From Dastarcus helophoroides (taxonomy: Eukaryota > Arthropoda > Insecta > Coleoptera > Bothrideridae), in NCBI GenBank assembly GCA_028583605.1, contig CM053329.1:5828001-5892000 (forward strand): a stretch of DNA of 64,000 nt, read 5' to 3'. This document shows positions 45,301 through 54,429 of the stretch, one piece after another; within the stretch, counting starts at the first letter, position 1; every line of letters starts with the position of its first letter. A model generated the notes under the pieces. It ran no database searches. It had not been told where the DNA came from and saw only the letters and a list, made by a program, of their open reading frames with translations. The translations under genes were made by a program, and so were the position numbers.

Positions 45301-48300
45301 ATTAGGGTATTTTTAAACCACTGATCGAAATCAACCTATAATGGCAACTTGATGGTTAATATTTGAAACTTCCGATGACGTTGATCTTACCTCGTCATAA
45401 AGATCAAAGTTGGCTAATCCTACGGCATTGTATACAGCATCCTTCTTCAGGATACCTTGCATGTCCTCAGGGGAGACTAGTGAGTAGTTTTCTTGGATCA
45501 TTTCTAGCAAGACCGGCGCCAGAACATCCCGAAATTCATGAAAAATTGTTATAAAAACGGTTTCCATGCTAGGCTGAAATATAAAAATATTAAATTGCTT
45601 TTAATCCTTACCTAAATTAAAAGAGCAAATAGGTATTTCACAAAAAGGCTGGATCTATATCCCTATAAGAAAGTTTAACACATTTAAGAAATGAGCGATT
45701 AAAATGTCCAAGATTAATACTGAAATTTCACATTTAATCGATATTTCAACTATGAACGAATTTTGATTTAAATCTGGAAATTTCAGAAAAAAAAAACGAC
45801 TCGAAATTCCGAGCTTAAATTGATTTCGATTTTAAACCCAATTAACAAACTTGAAAATTTGACTTTCAAAGAAAAACCAAACTAACAAGAATCGGATATA
45901 AATTATTTTAACCATTTTTTTCTTTTCTGAAAATTTCCTTTTGAAATTAGTCATTTTGGTTCTTTTTAAATTGTAGCTTTTTTTCAAAATTGCGAATATT
46001 TGCAATCGATTTCGACCTTTCGATGCGACATTCGAAACTTCAAAAATCACTAGAATTTATTTAAAAATAAAAGCTATCAGCTGAGTTTTCCTAGAGATTT
46101 TTTTTTTCAAAATTGTTGTGGTTTTCCCCGTAATGGTAAAAAATTTCAGAGTTTGGTAGCTTTGGAGAAAACAGTCTCCATAAATTGGAGTTCTCCCTAC
46201 CATGCCATTTGGCGAAATCTGAACTTTTATTTCTAACAGCCTATAATACTCTGTTCACCCAACAGATATAGTTAGACCACTCCCATGAATAAAGCACCAT
46301 ATTTGAATAAATCATTTCTATTGGTTGTATTTGAAAATCCCACATCACACACCAAAACAGTGCTGGGCAGTAATCATTACAAAATGTAATGCATTACTAA
46401 TTTAATTACATTTCTCAAAAAATGAATTGTAATTGCATTACTTTGATAAAAAAATTTAATGGAATGTGTAATTTCTGTCATTTGTTGAAAAGTAATGGAA
46501 CGAACATTCCTTATTTAAAGGAAATAATTACAAGTACTCATTACTTCTTTTGAATTACGTTGTAATGAAGGAATTTAATTCCTAAAAGTAATTGAAATTC
46601 CAAAAAGTAATTGAATTCCTATTTGCAATTTCATTACAATGGCAAATGTTATTCCTGTCCTTCTTGCTTTGAACATTTCAAACAGGAATAAATTTGTAGA
46701 ATCAGCTAAACTATACCCAGCTATACCATTTTCCATGATGATACAAGAATAGCCATGATTTTGCGCTAATCGAAGTCTAGTATCAGCACTTCACTACTCG
46801 TGTAGTTATTTCTTATAATTTTTTACCAACTACTATATTATTGTTAGTCGATTGTTACGGTGTTGAAAATCACGTAATGATAAATGGTAAAATATGAAAG
46901 CAACAAGAGAGGGAGGAGCAAAGGAGGCTAATGCCAGGGGCTCTAGCCTTCATGAGATCCTAGTGAGCTGGTGCCATTTTGTCAATTACACAAATGTTGA
47001 AGCTTTGGTTTTCTCGGAATTTAGTGTTAAAAATCAGGATTTTTCAGCACTTTTATTTCTTCAAATTCCATGTTTGAATATTAAACTCGAATTTTTTTTT
47101 AATTCCGATTTATTTTTTTTTAACTTTTTAGCTTAAACCTGAAAAATGCTCCCTTTTAAAATGCCAGCTTTAAATTCACAATTTAAAAACGTCAGATTCT
47201 TTCAACTTTTTAGGGAAAAGCAAATTTTTCAAAAATTCAAGTTCATAAAAATTTCAAGATTTAAAAAAAATTAAAGTTTTGGAACACAAGTCTCATTTTT
47301 CAAAAATATTCAAAATTTTCTAAAAATTTCGGAAATCAAAACTTCGAGGAAACTTTGATGATAAAGGTCGAAATTTTCAGAAATGGTGGAAATTCTAAAA
47401 CAAATTATTTGAAACTTTAGATAGGATTTTTAAAAAAGTAGTCAAATTTACATAAAAGTCATAATTTCTGAAATAAAGTAAAAATTGGACAGGTACAGCT
47501 TTGAGAAATAGTCAGAATTTTGAACGAGCAATTTAAAAAAAAAGTGTAAATTTTAGAATAGGATCAACCTTTAAAACTAAAACCTAAAAGTAATAGAATC
47601 ACCAAAAAGAAAAAATAATTATGAAAGAGTCGAAATTTTGGGCAAAGTTCGAAATTTTGTGTCAAAATTTCCTAGATATAAATTAACAAAGAGGTCGTCT
47701 AAATTTCCAGAAAAAGTTGAAGTTTTGAAAAAAATAGATATTTAAGAATAAGTCAAATTTTGTGAAATGTGGACTTTTAAAAAAATCGAAAATTTGAAAT
47801 TCGAAATGTTCAAGACAAGTCAAAAATTTTCAATAAAATCAAAGTAAGATTTTTCCAAAATGTAATTTTCAGAAAGTATACAAATCTTGAGAAAATCCTT
47901 CAAAATATTCAAATTTTAAAAAATATGGGATTGTTTTAAAAAAGTCAAACTTAGGAACATTTTTAAAAAGCTATAATTTTTGATAAAATGGGGAATTAAA
48001 AGGTGAAATTTTCAAAAATAAATCAAAAATTTTAAAAAAGTAGAATTTTTTAAAAAAGTTCAAAAATTCGAGATTAAGCCAATACATTCAAAAATTAATC
48101 TAAATTTTGAAAAGGAATCGAAGTTGTCAAAAAAGTTAAAATTTCGAAAAAGGCGAAAAAAGGTCGAAATTTTCAAAATTAAGTTAAAATTTTGAGAAAA
48201 AGCCAAAATTTTTGCAGTAGAGCTTTCCAAACATATGTAAGTGAAAATTTCGAGAAAAGTCAAAATTGCGAATAAAGTATACAGATAAGGAAAAAATTTC

Positions 48301-51300
48301 ATTGCCCATGTAAAATGCTAAGAATTGTCCCTTCCATAGTTTTCTACGGCCGCCAAACGTATTCCCCTACTTTGACGCAGCATGCTCGTATCTTCCAGTT
48401 TAGATGTTAGAAAAAACCAACTCGTCGAGAGTTTTACAACGGACTGGAATATTGTTTAGCACAGTCTGGTGGCCTATTGAACTCCTTATATTATTATTTA
48501 TTTTGTTTAAGAAATCTCGTTTATTTATTTTGGTTATCAAAGAATATTAGTTTTATTTTGCCTCAGGTGTTAATTAAATCAACGGACTAAAAGAACAAAC
48601 AGCATGTGGTACGCAGATTTTAATAAAATTGTTGCCTGCCAGTAGTAATCCCTTAACAAAACACGTTAGAAGCTAGATGTACTTCTGAAATCTCCATTAA
48701 CACTGATCGCTGCGCTCTGTGTTGAATTGTTTACACCGGTGTAGGAGAATACAAGGCACCACCCATCTATCCCACTATTAGCTCTCAGTGTTAAATCTCT
48801 CATTAACATTCTCCCTATGGACAGTGTTTGACTTTCCTAATGTGTATATTTTAATACATCGAAAATTTCAAAAAAATTCTAAATCTATAAAATAAGTTAA
48901 ATTAAAAAAAAAGCAATTGTGCAATAAAAATCGACTTCTCCAAAAACAGTAGGAATTTTCAAAAGGTCACAAAAAGTCGAAATTTATAATAAAAGTATTG
49001 TGTATTTTCAAAACAATATAAATTTTCAAAGAAAGTCGAAATATTCATAAGTGATCGACATTTTGAAAAAAATTAGAAATAAGGTGAAATTAAAAAAAAA
49101 GGATAAACATTCTCGAAAATGTCCAAATTTTGAAATCAGAATTTTCATAACTATTAAAACCATTAAAAAGCAACAGATATTAAAAACTCCATAATATTTG
49201 TTGCTTTTTAATCGTCATTAAAGTTTAATAGTTATGAATATTAAAGAATTCCACGAAGGGTTGGAAATGTCAGACAGAATATTCAAAAAAGTCGAAATTA
49301 CAAAATCCAAATTTTAAAAAACAAGTCAAAATTTAAAAAAAAATCGGTGTTTTGTATTTTTATTTTTTGTATTCGTTAAAACGAATATTATGAATTCTTC
49401 TTTTTTTATTTTATCTCATTTTGCCTGAACAGGTTACTGTAGAGGCCCGCGAGCCTTATACCTCATAATTGCCCTGGAGACAATGAATTCTCTGGGGAGG
49501 GTTTTTTTTAGTAAAATATTGTACCCTTTATGAGTTTCTCTATGTTATCTTTACAATCTATGAGACTATCGTTTAAAAGACAAAACTTAAATTAATAAGT
49601 TAATGATTACTTATTTGGAATTAATATAAACGCTTTTAATTAGATGATTCATTTTGTGGATGCTATTAGTTGGTCTCTTTTTCCTGTAATATACATCATA
49701 ACATTTATGGCACTAAAGTTGACATAATATTGCGTGTGTCCTTTAGTTGATAGTTTATTTTGTATCACTAAATAAAAAATGGATTTTGTTGTTTATATTG
49801 TAAAATTTGTAAGTAACTGAAAATGTAATTAATTCCTTTTTCTAAGTGAATTACTATTTATCTATTTTATCTATTTGAATTACTTTCTAACCAATGGTAA
49901 TATAATTCGAAGTAATTTCATTCCTTTTTCTCAAAGGGTAATGCTTCATGTAATGATTCCTTGTTAAAGTAATTTGCCCAGCTATGTTCCAGAATAAAAA
50001 CTCTCTTGATTTGTTTCTTGGTTACAAACTTAATCAAATAAATCAATACTTTGGTGTTCACTTCTGAAATAATTAATTAGAAATATAATCAAAAAATCAA
50101 TAATATTTTCAAAAATAGTCCAAATCCTGGAAAAATTTTTGATTTCTAAAAAATAAGAATACTGAAAAATAGTGAAAAATTTTCAAAATGGCGATACTTT
50201 TAAAAAATATTATTATTCAAAATCGACAATTTTCAAAAAAACGATAATTTAAAAAAAGACGAAATATAAAAAAATATATTTATTTTAAAAGCAACATTTT
50301 CAAAAAATAATTAAAATTTGGAAATAAAGACAAATTTTGAAAACATTTCGACATCCTTAAAAAAATCTAAATTTTAAAAAGGTTGAAGTTTAAAAAAATT
50401 TTTTTTAACCAGATATTAAATGCATTCAAATCTTCGAAAACGAAAATTTTGAAAAGGAGACAAACTTTGAAAAATATTGACATACAACATAAAAAAGTGA
50501 AATTTCTAAATAGAGTTAAAAATTTGAATACGAAGTCAAGATTTTCTAATAAAATTAAAATTTTCAAAAAACGGCAAAGGTCTAAAGGTTAAATTTTGCA
50601 AAAAAAAATCGAAAATATAAACTGATTCCGAATTTTTTTATTAAAAACTGAAATTTTCAAAATATTTCATAAAAACTCGAAAATTTGAAAACTAGACCGT
50701 CGAAATTTTAAATAAAATAGGAAATTAAACAAAACAACATTTTAGAGATTTTTGAATGTTTATAGGTCAAGATTTAATTAAAAAAAAGCTATTCTTAAGA
50801 AACTAGAACTTTTAAAAGTCGAAATTTGGAAGAGCCCCAAATTTCAAAAAAGGTAAAATTTTGAAAAAAATCGAAATGTGGAGAAGGGATTTGAAAAAAT
50901 CAAGATACTCAAAGATAAGTCGCGATTTTTGAAAAGTTGTAGTACCTTAATTGAAACATTGCTATTTTGACAGACAAGATTAAAAAAAAACAAGTTATTA
51001 AAAATAGTAAAAATTTTTAGAAATACATCAAGTTTTGAAAAAATACAAAGATACTTTAAAAAGTCTAATTTATTTAAAAAAGGTCACATTTTTTCCAAAA
51101 CAAATTTAGAAATCACGAAATTTAGAATTCTTCTTCTTAAATCTTCATTGATTTCTAAAATTTTCGATTTAAATTTCTGTATTTTTTTTTAGACTTTTAC
51201 CGAAATTTTGAGCTAAAACTCGATTTTTTAAAATAAACTTGGAGATTGCTTCCTAATTATTTTAACAGTGTTTTAAAGTAAAATGTTTAAACTTTAAAAC

Positions 51301-53486
51301 TCTGAATTTTTTTCTCAACATTTTAGGCTTTTTTCTGAAAATTTTCAATTGCTAGGATTCTTATTTTTTCCCAAAACTTTCGACTATGAAAAATTCAGAA
51401 TTTCAAAACTAAAATTGCAAATTTTTAAATTACATTGGTTGTATGAACATTAATTTAAGAGAAAATTCATTTAAGAAATGCTGTGATTTAAGTTAAATTT
51501 TCGACAATACTCCATTCAAAATCAAACTTCGATGTTAAGGTCAAACAAAAAAAAAAAGTAGAACAATGATATTCTACCTAACATAGTTAAGAAAACCATG
51601 TTATAAACAAGATGCCTACCCTCAAACTATATTTCCAACTATCTCCACTCTCATCATTTGCAAAGGCTTCAGGATCCGCGTCCCATGTGTATAACTCATC
51701 CTGTGTAAGCAGAAAGTAGTGAGAAACCAAATTTTGGCAGATTTCACGCAAAACGTTTGGCTGAAAGAAATTCGTTTTGATCTCATGCGCCTGCATTGTT
51801 GGTTTACATTCAGAGAATTTGTCTCCAAGCTTATTCACTTTGAATTCGGCACAGAGCAATATATTCTTAATAAGATTGAAGCACTGTATCACAAAACGCT
51901 CATAAACAAAGGTTATCCCTTCGGAGGTAAACAAATAAAACATGGTAAATTCCAAAGTGGGTTGAATCAATTCCACGAAGGAAAATGGGTCAGAGTCAAG
52001 TACAGAGATGAGGACCTTCGTTAAATGCGTTATATATTTTTCACACAGTTCGAGCACATAAATACCTTTACCCTGTAAATGCTTCCCTATAAGAGATAAA
52101 TCAGTAAAAGCAAAATTATGTGCTGGGGTACTACATACGCCCTTCTAATGATCGCTTTGCCTTATCAAATATTACTTTCATAAAATCAATACAGCGCTGG
52201 TTTTCTTTGGCTTTATTGAATCCGTAAACGGTCAATTTTCTTAAAATTCGGAGTGTTAATAAAGCTTTTTCCAGGTCGCGTATAATAACTTCTGATGTTG
52301 CATTCTGCAATATACTGCTCAAAAACGCCTCAGTGAAGTTATTCCATAAGTTTAGAGTGAAATCATATATATTTGAAGCCAATTCTTGGAAAATTTTTCG
52401 ATCACCTGTAAGAAATAAAAAAAAAAATGAAACAACTTTTAATTTGTGAATATATCAAGTTATTTGGCCAAACCAGGCAATAATTTTGTTTATATAAAAA
52501 ATATAACAATTAACTAAACTAGGCACAAAAATTAAGGAGTATAAAAAAAGCAGAAATTTTTAACTGATTTTCAAGTAACTTAAAGAATAAGAGAAAAATA
52601 AAAAAAGGAAGCCAAAGTTGATAAAAGGTAAAATTTTAAGCTGTGACATTGAAATTTAGAAAAAACTAAACAATTCAGGGCAAAAGCCTAACACTGCAGG
52701 AAATAATTCGAAATTTCAAGCTAAAATTGAAATTTTTTCTTGATCAACTTCAAAGTGAGTAACAATTTCGACTTTTTTACTAATTCTAGAATTTATAGAA
52801 AAAAAACTTTCAAATTTTCAAGTTTAAAAAATGTCAACTTAAATTCATTAACATATTGAAGCCACTCACCAGCTAATCTTCTAGAAGACAACGCCTTAAC
52901 AGCATGATGCAACGTCAACAAAACTCTATGTTGCACTAAGCAATCAGGACTCTCGACAGCCGTTAATAAAGTAGGAAAAAGCTCCGGCCATTCTCTTGGG
53001 CAGTCTATCCTGGCCACTTTGGACACTAACACTGCCCTTTGAGTAGCAATTTGGTTGACTGGTTCATTAAAACTTGATATCAATCCCTGCCTAATCATTA
53101 ACTTCTCCTGTTCAGAAATTGCACTAAAATTGACAATTTTAATACAAGCTAATGTTAGTGTCAATCAATACTGCGAAGAACACTTACTTGGGTGCGTTCT
53201 TTCTCCAGTACTTATCAATCCCATTCTTAATATACAGCACAGCCATCCAACGAACATTTATATCTAGTGAATGATTTGATATGATACTCTGAAATCATCC
53301 AAAAATATTGTAGATACTGCTGGGAGTCAGCCTGTTTTTACTTACAAATAAAGTGGAATAAAAACCCGGTTGCGTCTCCCATTCTCGCAACTTGGCTTCA
53401 GCTGGTTTTAAAACCTTCGCATTTTGACTAGAAGCCCTCTGGAGAACGTCCACCAGAAGGGCGTACTGTTCTGATGGTGTATTCAT
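39269..53486 (-). CDS. IPO11: Importin-11 (12 coding exons, complete; four exons carry one-base frameshifts)
   Basis: Coding exons from 5' to 3': 53346-53486, 53188-53288, 52870-53123, 52139-52405, 51620-52065, 45391-45573, 45003-45335, 40761-41119, 40472-40710, 39761-39979, 39427-39708 and 39269-39376. Rebuilt from phases they give about 975 residues, as in human IPO11, and align along its full length. Importin-11 is a karyopherin-beta receptor made of HEAT-type helical repeats. It binds RanGTP through its N-terminus and carries cargoes such as UBE2E-type ubiquitin-conjugating enzymes and RPL12 into the nucleus in other animals. Exons 1-7 are intact. Exons 8-11 each have exactly one base more than their splice phases permit, most simply assembly errors. 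Intron 5 (about 6 kb) and intron 7 (about 3.9 kb) are filled with repeats. Confidence 0.95.
39427..39708 (-). CDS. IPO11: IPO11 exon 11 with +1 frameshift
   Basis: Starts in phase 1 (ALALTNLLTTQSVPVLERIG) and includes an acidic loop (HFSDDSDNYYETEHDRRKKQ) and LILIDPVHTIS. As written the frame continues VERVFAIPG. One base over it reads LKEYLQSQ, ending in phase 0 before GTTGGC. This fits both the next exon and the human text after DPVHTVS. The extra base lies at about 39444-39456. Confidence 0.88.
39761..39979 (-). CDS. IPO11: IPO11 exon 10 with +1 frameshift
   Basis: Phase 2 start: NKIYEGEEYPMIMSTYITIM then SRVLLSSHPV. One base over it continues FTQTLSTLAQMHNENDQVTL, AKVLDVWLSKMVNVSQMEQR and KLL to the donor GTACAA in phase 1. 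The extra base is at about 39884-39896. Without it the frame hits a stop within 20 codons. Aligns with human GERYPVVMSTYLAVMGRVLL onward. Confidence 0.88.
40472..40710 (-). CDS. IPO11: IPO11 exon 9 with +1 frameshift
   Basis: It follows a 50-bp intron. It encodes DYSTENLRLCLQICLVHTLL then APETVMRI, and one base over HGVLIMSVCDNLMADLRYEG then IMTICRVVDTFLRVVPSLGA. It ends AA before GTAAGA in phase 2. The extra base lies at 40622-40634. The frame at 40454-40654 on the + strand is its shadow. Confidence 0.88.
40761..41119 (-). CDS. IPO11: IPO11 exon 8 with +1 frameshift
   Basis: Phase 0 start MHVLNVMTLMVQQVGHTIQP. It includes LPLLWRESEEHNMLRCAIVA, nearly identical to human IPO11, and VYLLEDSLEL. 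As written it then terminates. One base over it reads WLTVLEHSSVMTNEFMEMFN then NMPALL and ends in phase 1 before GTATCT. The extra base lies at 40838-40844 (CCACAAGC where CCAAAGC fits). Confidence 0.9.
41160..45002. repeat. IPO11 intron 7, largely degenerate A/T arrays
   Basis: About 41560-42780 is T-rich on the + strand, with TTTTTGAAAATTTCGACTTTTT-like words every 20-odd bases. About 42950-44760 mixes both orientations. A Penelope-like palindrome relic interrupts at 42795-42938. No coding region; small frames (for example 41861-42142 and 43008-43199) are compositional. Confidence 0.6.
42795..42938 (-). mobile_element. Penelope-like palindrome relic, copy 1
   Basis: GGAACGGACTGGTCCTTGG, ATCTTCAAAAATTGAAATAC and AAACACAACA-AGGTTGCTCTAAC are shared with the insertion at 60484-60703. 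On the - strand it reads CTGAAGA (42922-42916), a GATAGC-TTG-GCTATC hairpin, then TAAACGTG, a decayed hammerhead-like core. One arm is missing. Confidence 0.6.
45003..45335 (-). CDS. IPO11: IPO11 exon 7
   Basis: Phase 0 to phase 0. It encodes VDFDQWFKNTLIQELKVKHH, then RRRVSALIARWTGIKLSPEL, TASTTLRCAIDDFDFNSEQF and KEVSECETK, followed by donor GTTAGT. The VDFDQWFKN start is almost identical to human IPO11. Confidence 0.95.
45391..45573 (-). CDS. IPO11: IPO11 exon 6
   Basis: Acceptor TATATTTCAG, phase 0. It encodes PSMETVFITIFHEFRDVLAP, VLLEMIQENYSLVSPEDMQG and LKKDAVYNAVGLANFDLYDE, then GTAAGA. KDAVYNAVGLA is the same as in human IPO11. Confidence 0.95.
45574..46362. other. IPO11 intron 5, 3' part
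   Basis: No coding sequence. 45680-46110 is a degenerate A/T array. Confidence 0.5.
47030..48300. repeat. Degenerate A/T array
   Basis: Mostly A-rich on the + strand, with GTCGAAATTTTCAAAA, AAAAAGTCAAA and GAAATTTC words recurring about every 20-25 bases. This orientation is opposite to 41560-42780. Confidence 0.6.
48307..48850 (+). mobile_element. Dispersed repeat, copy B
   Basis: Reverse-complement counterpart of 18071-18655, with diagnostic words listed there. It sits inside an A/T array of IPO11 intron 5, so it may have inserted into such an array. Confidence 0.85.
48851..51586. repeat. IPO11 intron 5: degenerate A/T arrays
   Basis: About 48850-49330 and 50080-51560 are array-like (AAAAGTCGAAATTT words). 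Between them lies ordinary AT-rich DNA with the right CTGGGCA-type terminus. Small frames on both strands at 50367-50592 are compositional. Confidence 0.55.
49142..49237. repeat. Imperfect hairpin, about 96 bp
   Basis: TTCATAACTATTAAA and CCATTAAAAAGCAACAGATATTA are mirrored by TAATATTTGTTGCTTTTTAATCG and TTTAATAGTTATGAA. The stem is mostly paired with a short loop. It is either a tiny MITE or a hairpin transcript. Confidence 0.7.
51620..52065 (-). CDS. IPO11: IPO11 exon 5
   Basis: Encodes IYVLELCEKYITHLTKVLIS, SFVELIQPTLEFTMFYLF, VYERFVIQCFNLIKNILL, LREICQNLVSHYFLLTQDEL and DESGDSWKYSLR before GTAGGC (phase 0). The phase-1 start needs the acceptor GGTAAAG at 52066-52067. The nearer-consensus TTTACAG seven bases upstream would break the frame. 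SHYFLLT and GDSWKYSLR match human IPO11. Confidence 0.92.
52139..52405 (-). CDS. IPO11: IPO11 exon 4
   Basis: Acceptor TTTCTTACAG, phase 1. It encodes DRKIFQELASNIYDFTLNLW then NNFTEAFLSSILQNATSEVI, LLTLRILRKLTVYGFNKAKE and KRSLEG. It ends with C before GTATGT (phase 1). LRKLTV-GF is conserved with human. Confidence 0.93.
52406..52869. other. IPO11 intron 3
   Basis: AT-rich intron with short A/T-array-like text (52530-52830). No other feature seen. Confidence 0.6.
52870..53123 (-). CDS. IPO11: IPO11 exon 3
   Basis: Encodes AISEQEKLMIRQGLISSFNE, PVNQIATQRAVLVSKVARID and CPREWPELFPTLLTAVESPD. It closely matches human IPO11 (LISNFNEPINQIATQIAVLI, VARLDCPRQWPEL). It ends in phase 1 before GTGAGT. 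Confidence 0.96.
53188..53288 (-). CDS. IPO11: IPO11 exon 2
   Basis: Phase 0 start after GATTTCAG. It encodes SIISNHSLDINVRWMAVLYI then KNGIDKYWRKNAP plus AA before GTAAGT (phase 2). Matches human HTLDINVRWLAVLYFKHGID and RYWRR, the importin-beta N-terminal domain. Confidence 0.95.
53346..53486 (-). CDS. IPO11: IPO11 exon 1 (start codon)
   Basis: The first in-frame ATG (53486-53484) starts MNTPSEQYALLVDVLQRASS then QNAKVLKPAEAKLREWETQP and GFYSTLF before GTAAGT. Human IPO11 has VLKPAEEQLKQWETQPGFYS. An acceptor (GTTTTTAG) lies 14 bases upstream of the ATG, so the 5'UTR is split. Confidence 0.95.
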
Positions 53487-53619
53487 ATTATTTTGTATCC
53501 TAAAAACATTATAAATTTCATAAAATGAAATGAAAAGGTATTCCGTTTTCCAATGATATTTTGTCTCATAAAATGTAAGGTTAAGAAGCATGTTATGTTG
53601 GGGCCGAAGCGGCACTTAC

Positions 53620-53660
53620 CTGTTAGCATAAAATTATTTAATGCCTTATATTTCGCACAT
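53620..53660 (-). other. IPO11: IPO11 5' untranslated exon (3' end at 53620)
   Basis: On the - strand CTAACAG is followed by the consensus donor GTAAGTG at 53619, pairing with the acceptor just upstream of the start codon. The transcription start was not identified and no TATA box is evident, so the outer limit is nominal. Confidence 0.5.
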
Positions 53661-54429
53661 TTATGCATTTAAGTGTATTTATTATGACATTATTTAATAA
53701 ATTTGTTTTCAAATGGTTTATTGCGGTGACACTTGACAAATGTCAACACAACTATCAATGTCATCGATTGACAGCCAGTTCTACTGAAATTATACAAGTC
53801 ACTAAAAAAGTCACTAGATTTAAAGCTAGCTTCACAGACACACTTGATATGATTAATGTGTTGCCTATATTATTGAGGTGTTCGGGCAGAAATATTTAAT
53901 GATTATATCAACAATATTTTAAGGATATTACTGTTTTTACCCATTACCGATGCAAGAAGTACTATTCGGCCGAGAGCGCTGCGCGCTAACCCAACATCTA
54001 GATCTCGAAATTAATTAGCTAAAATGAATTATCCGCAACCATGAAGAAACTATTAAAAGAAAGCTTTCTGAACCTGAAAATAGGAAAAGGAAAGCTGAAA
54101 TAGAAAAATTTGATATTTTTTTTTATATTTTTTATCAATTAACGACTGTTTAAAACTCAGTTACCTAATTTTAACGAAATAACGTCCACTTTTTTCCTAA
54201 TTTTGGATTAACTCTGAGAATGTCGATGATTTTTTTTTAATAAGTCATATGTAGAGAACAGATTTTAGGTACAATCAAATAGGGTAAGAGGGTGAGCAAA
54301 ATCTTAAATCAGGCAAAAACGAACAGCTAAAAAGGGCAATAAAAAGGTAAAATACCTTAAAATGTGTCCTTAACAGACCAAAACGCACAATTAACAAGAA
54401 AAACATTTATTGACCATTTTGAACTCTCC
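53661..54429. other. Region upstream of IPO11, no gene seen
   Basis: It probably contains the IPO11 promoter, since the first exon ends here, but no core element could be assigned. The + strand frame at 53663-53899 has no family match. Confidence 0.4.

Larger units (their letters stand above)
46363..49988. mobile_element. Possible large hAT-like element or composite bounded by CTGGGCA ends
   Basis: CAGTGCTGGGCAGTAATCAT at 46363 and the complement of CATAGCTGGGCAAATTACTT at about 49988 face each other, each followed inward by GTAATNNATTAC-type words (to about 46660 and from about 49800). CAGTGCTGGGCA-type ends are common in hAT elements. Flanking octamers CACCAAAA and TTCCAGAA match at only 5 of 8 positions. 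The interior carries A/T arrays and dispersed repeat copy B and no transposase. It could equally be two separate short elements. Confidence 0.4.

Noticed and set aside
51719..52024. Plus-strand 101-residue frame
   Set aside because: Shadow of IPO11 exon 5.
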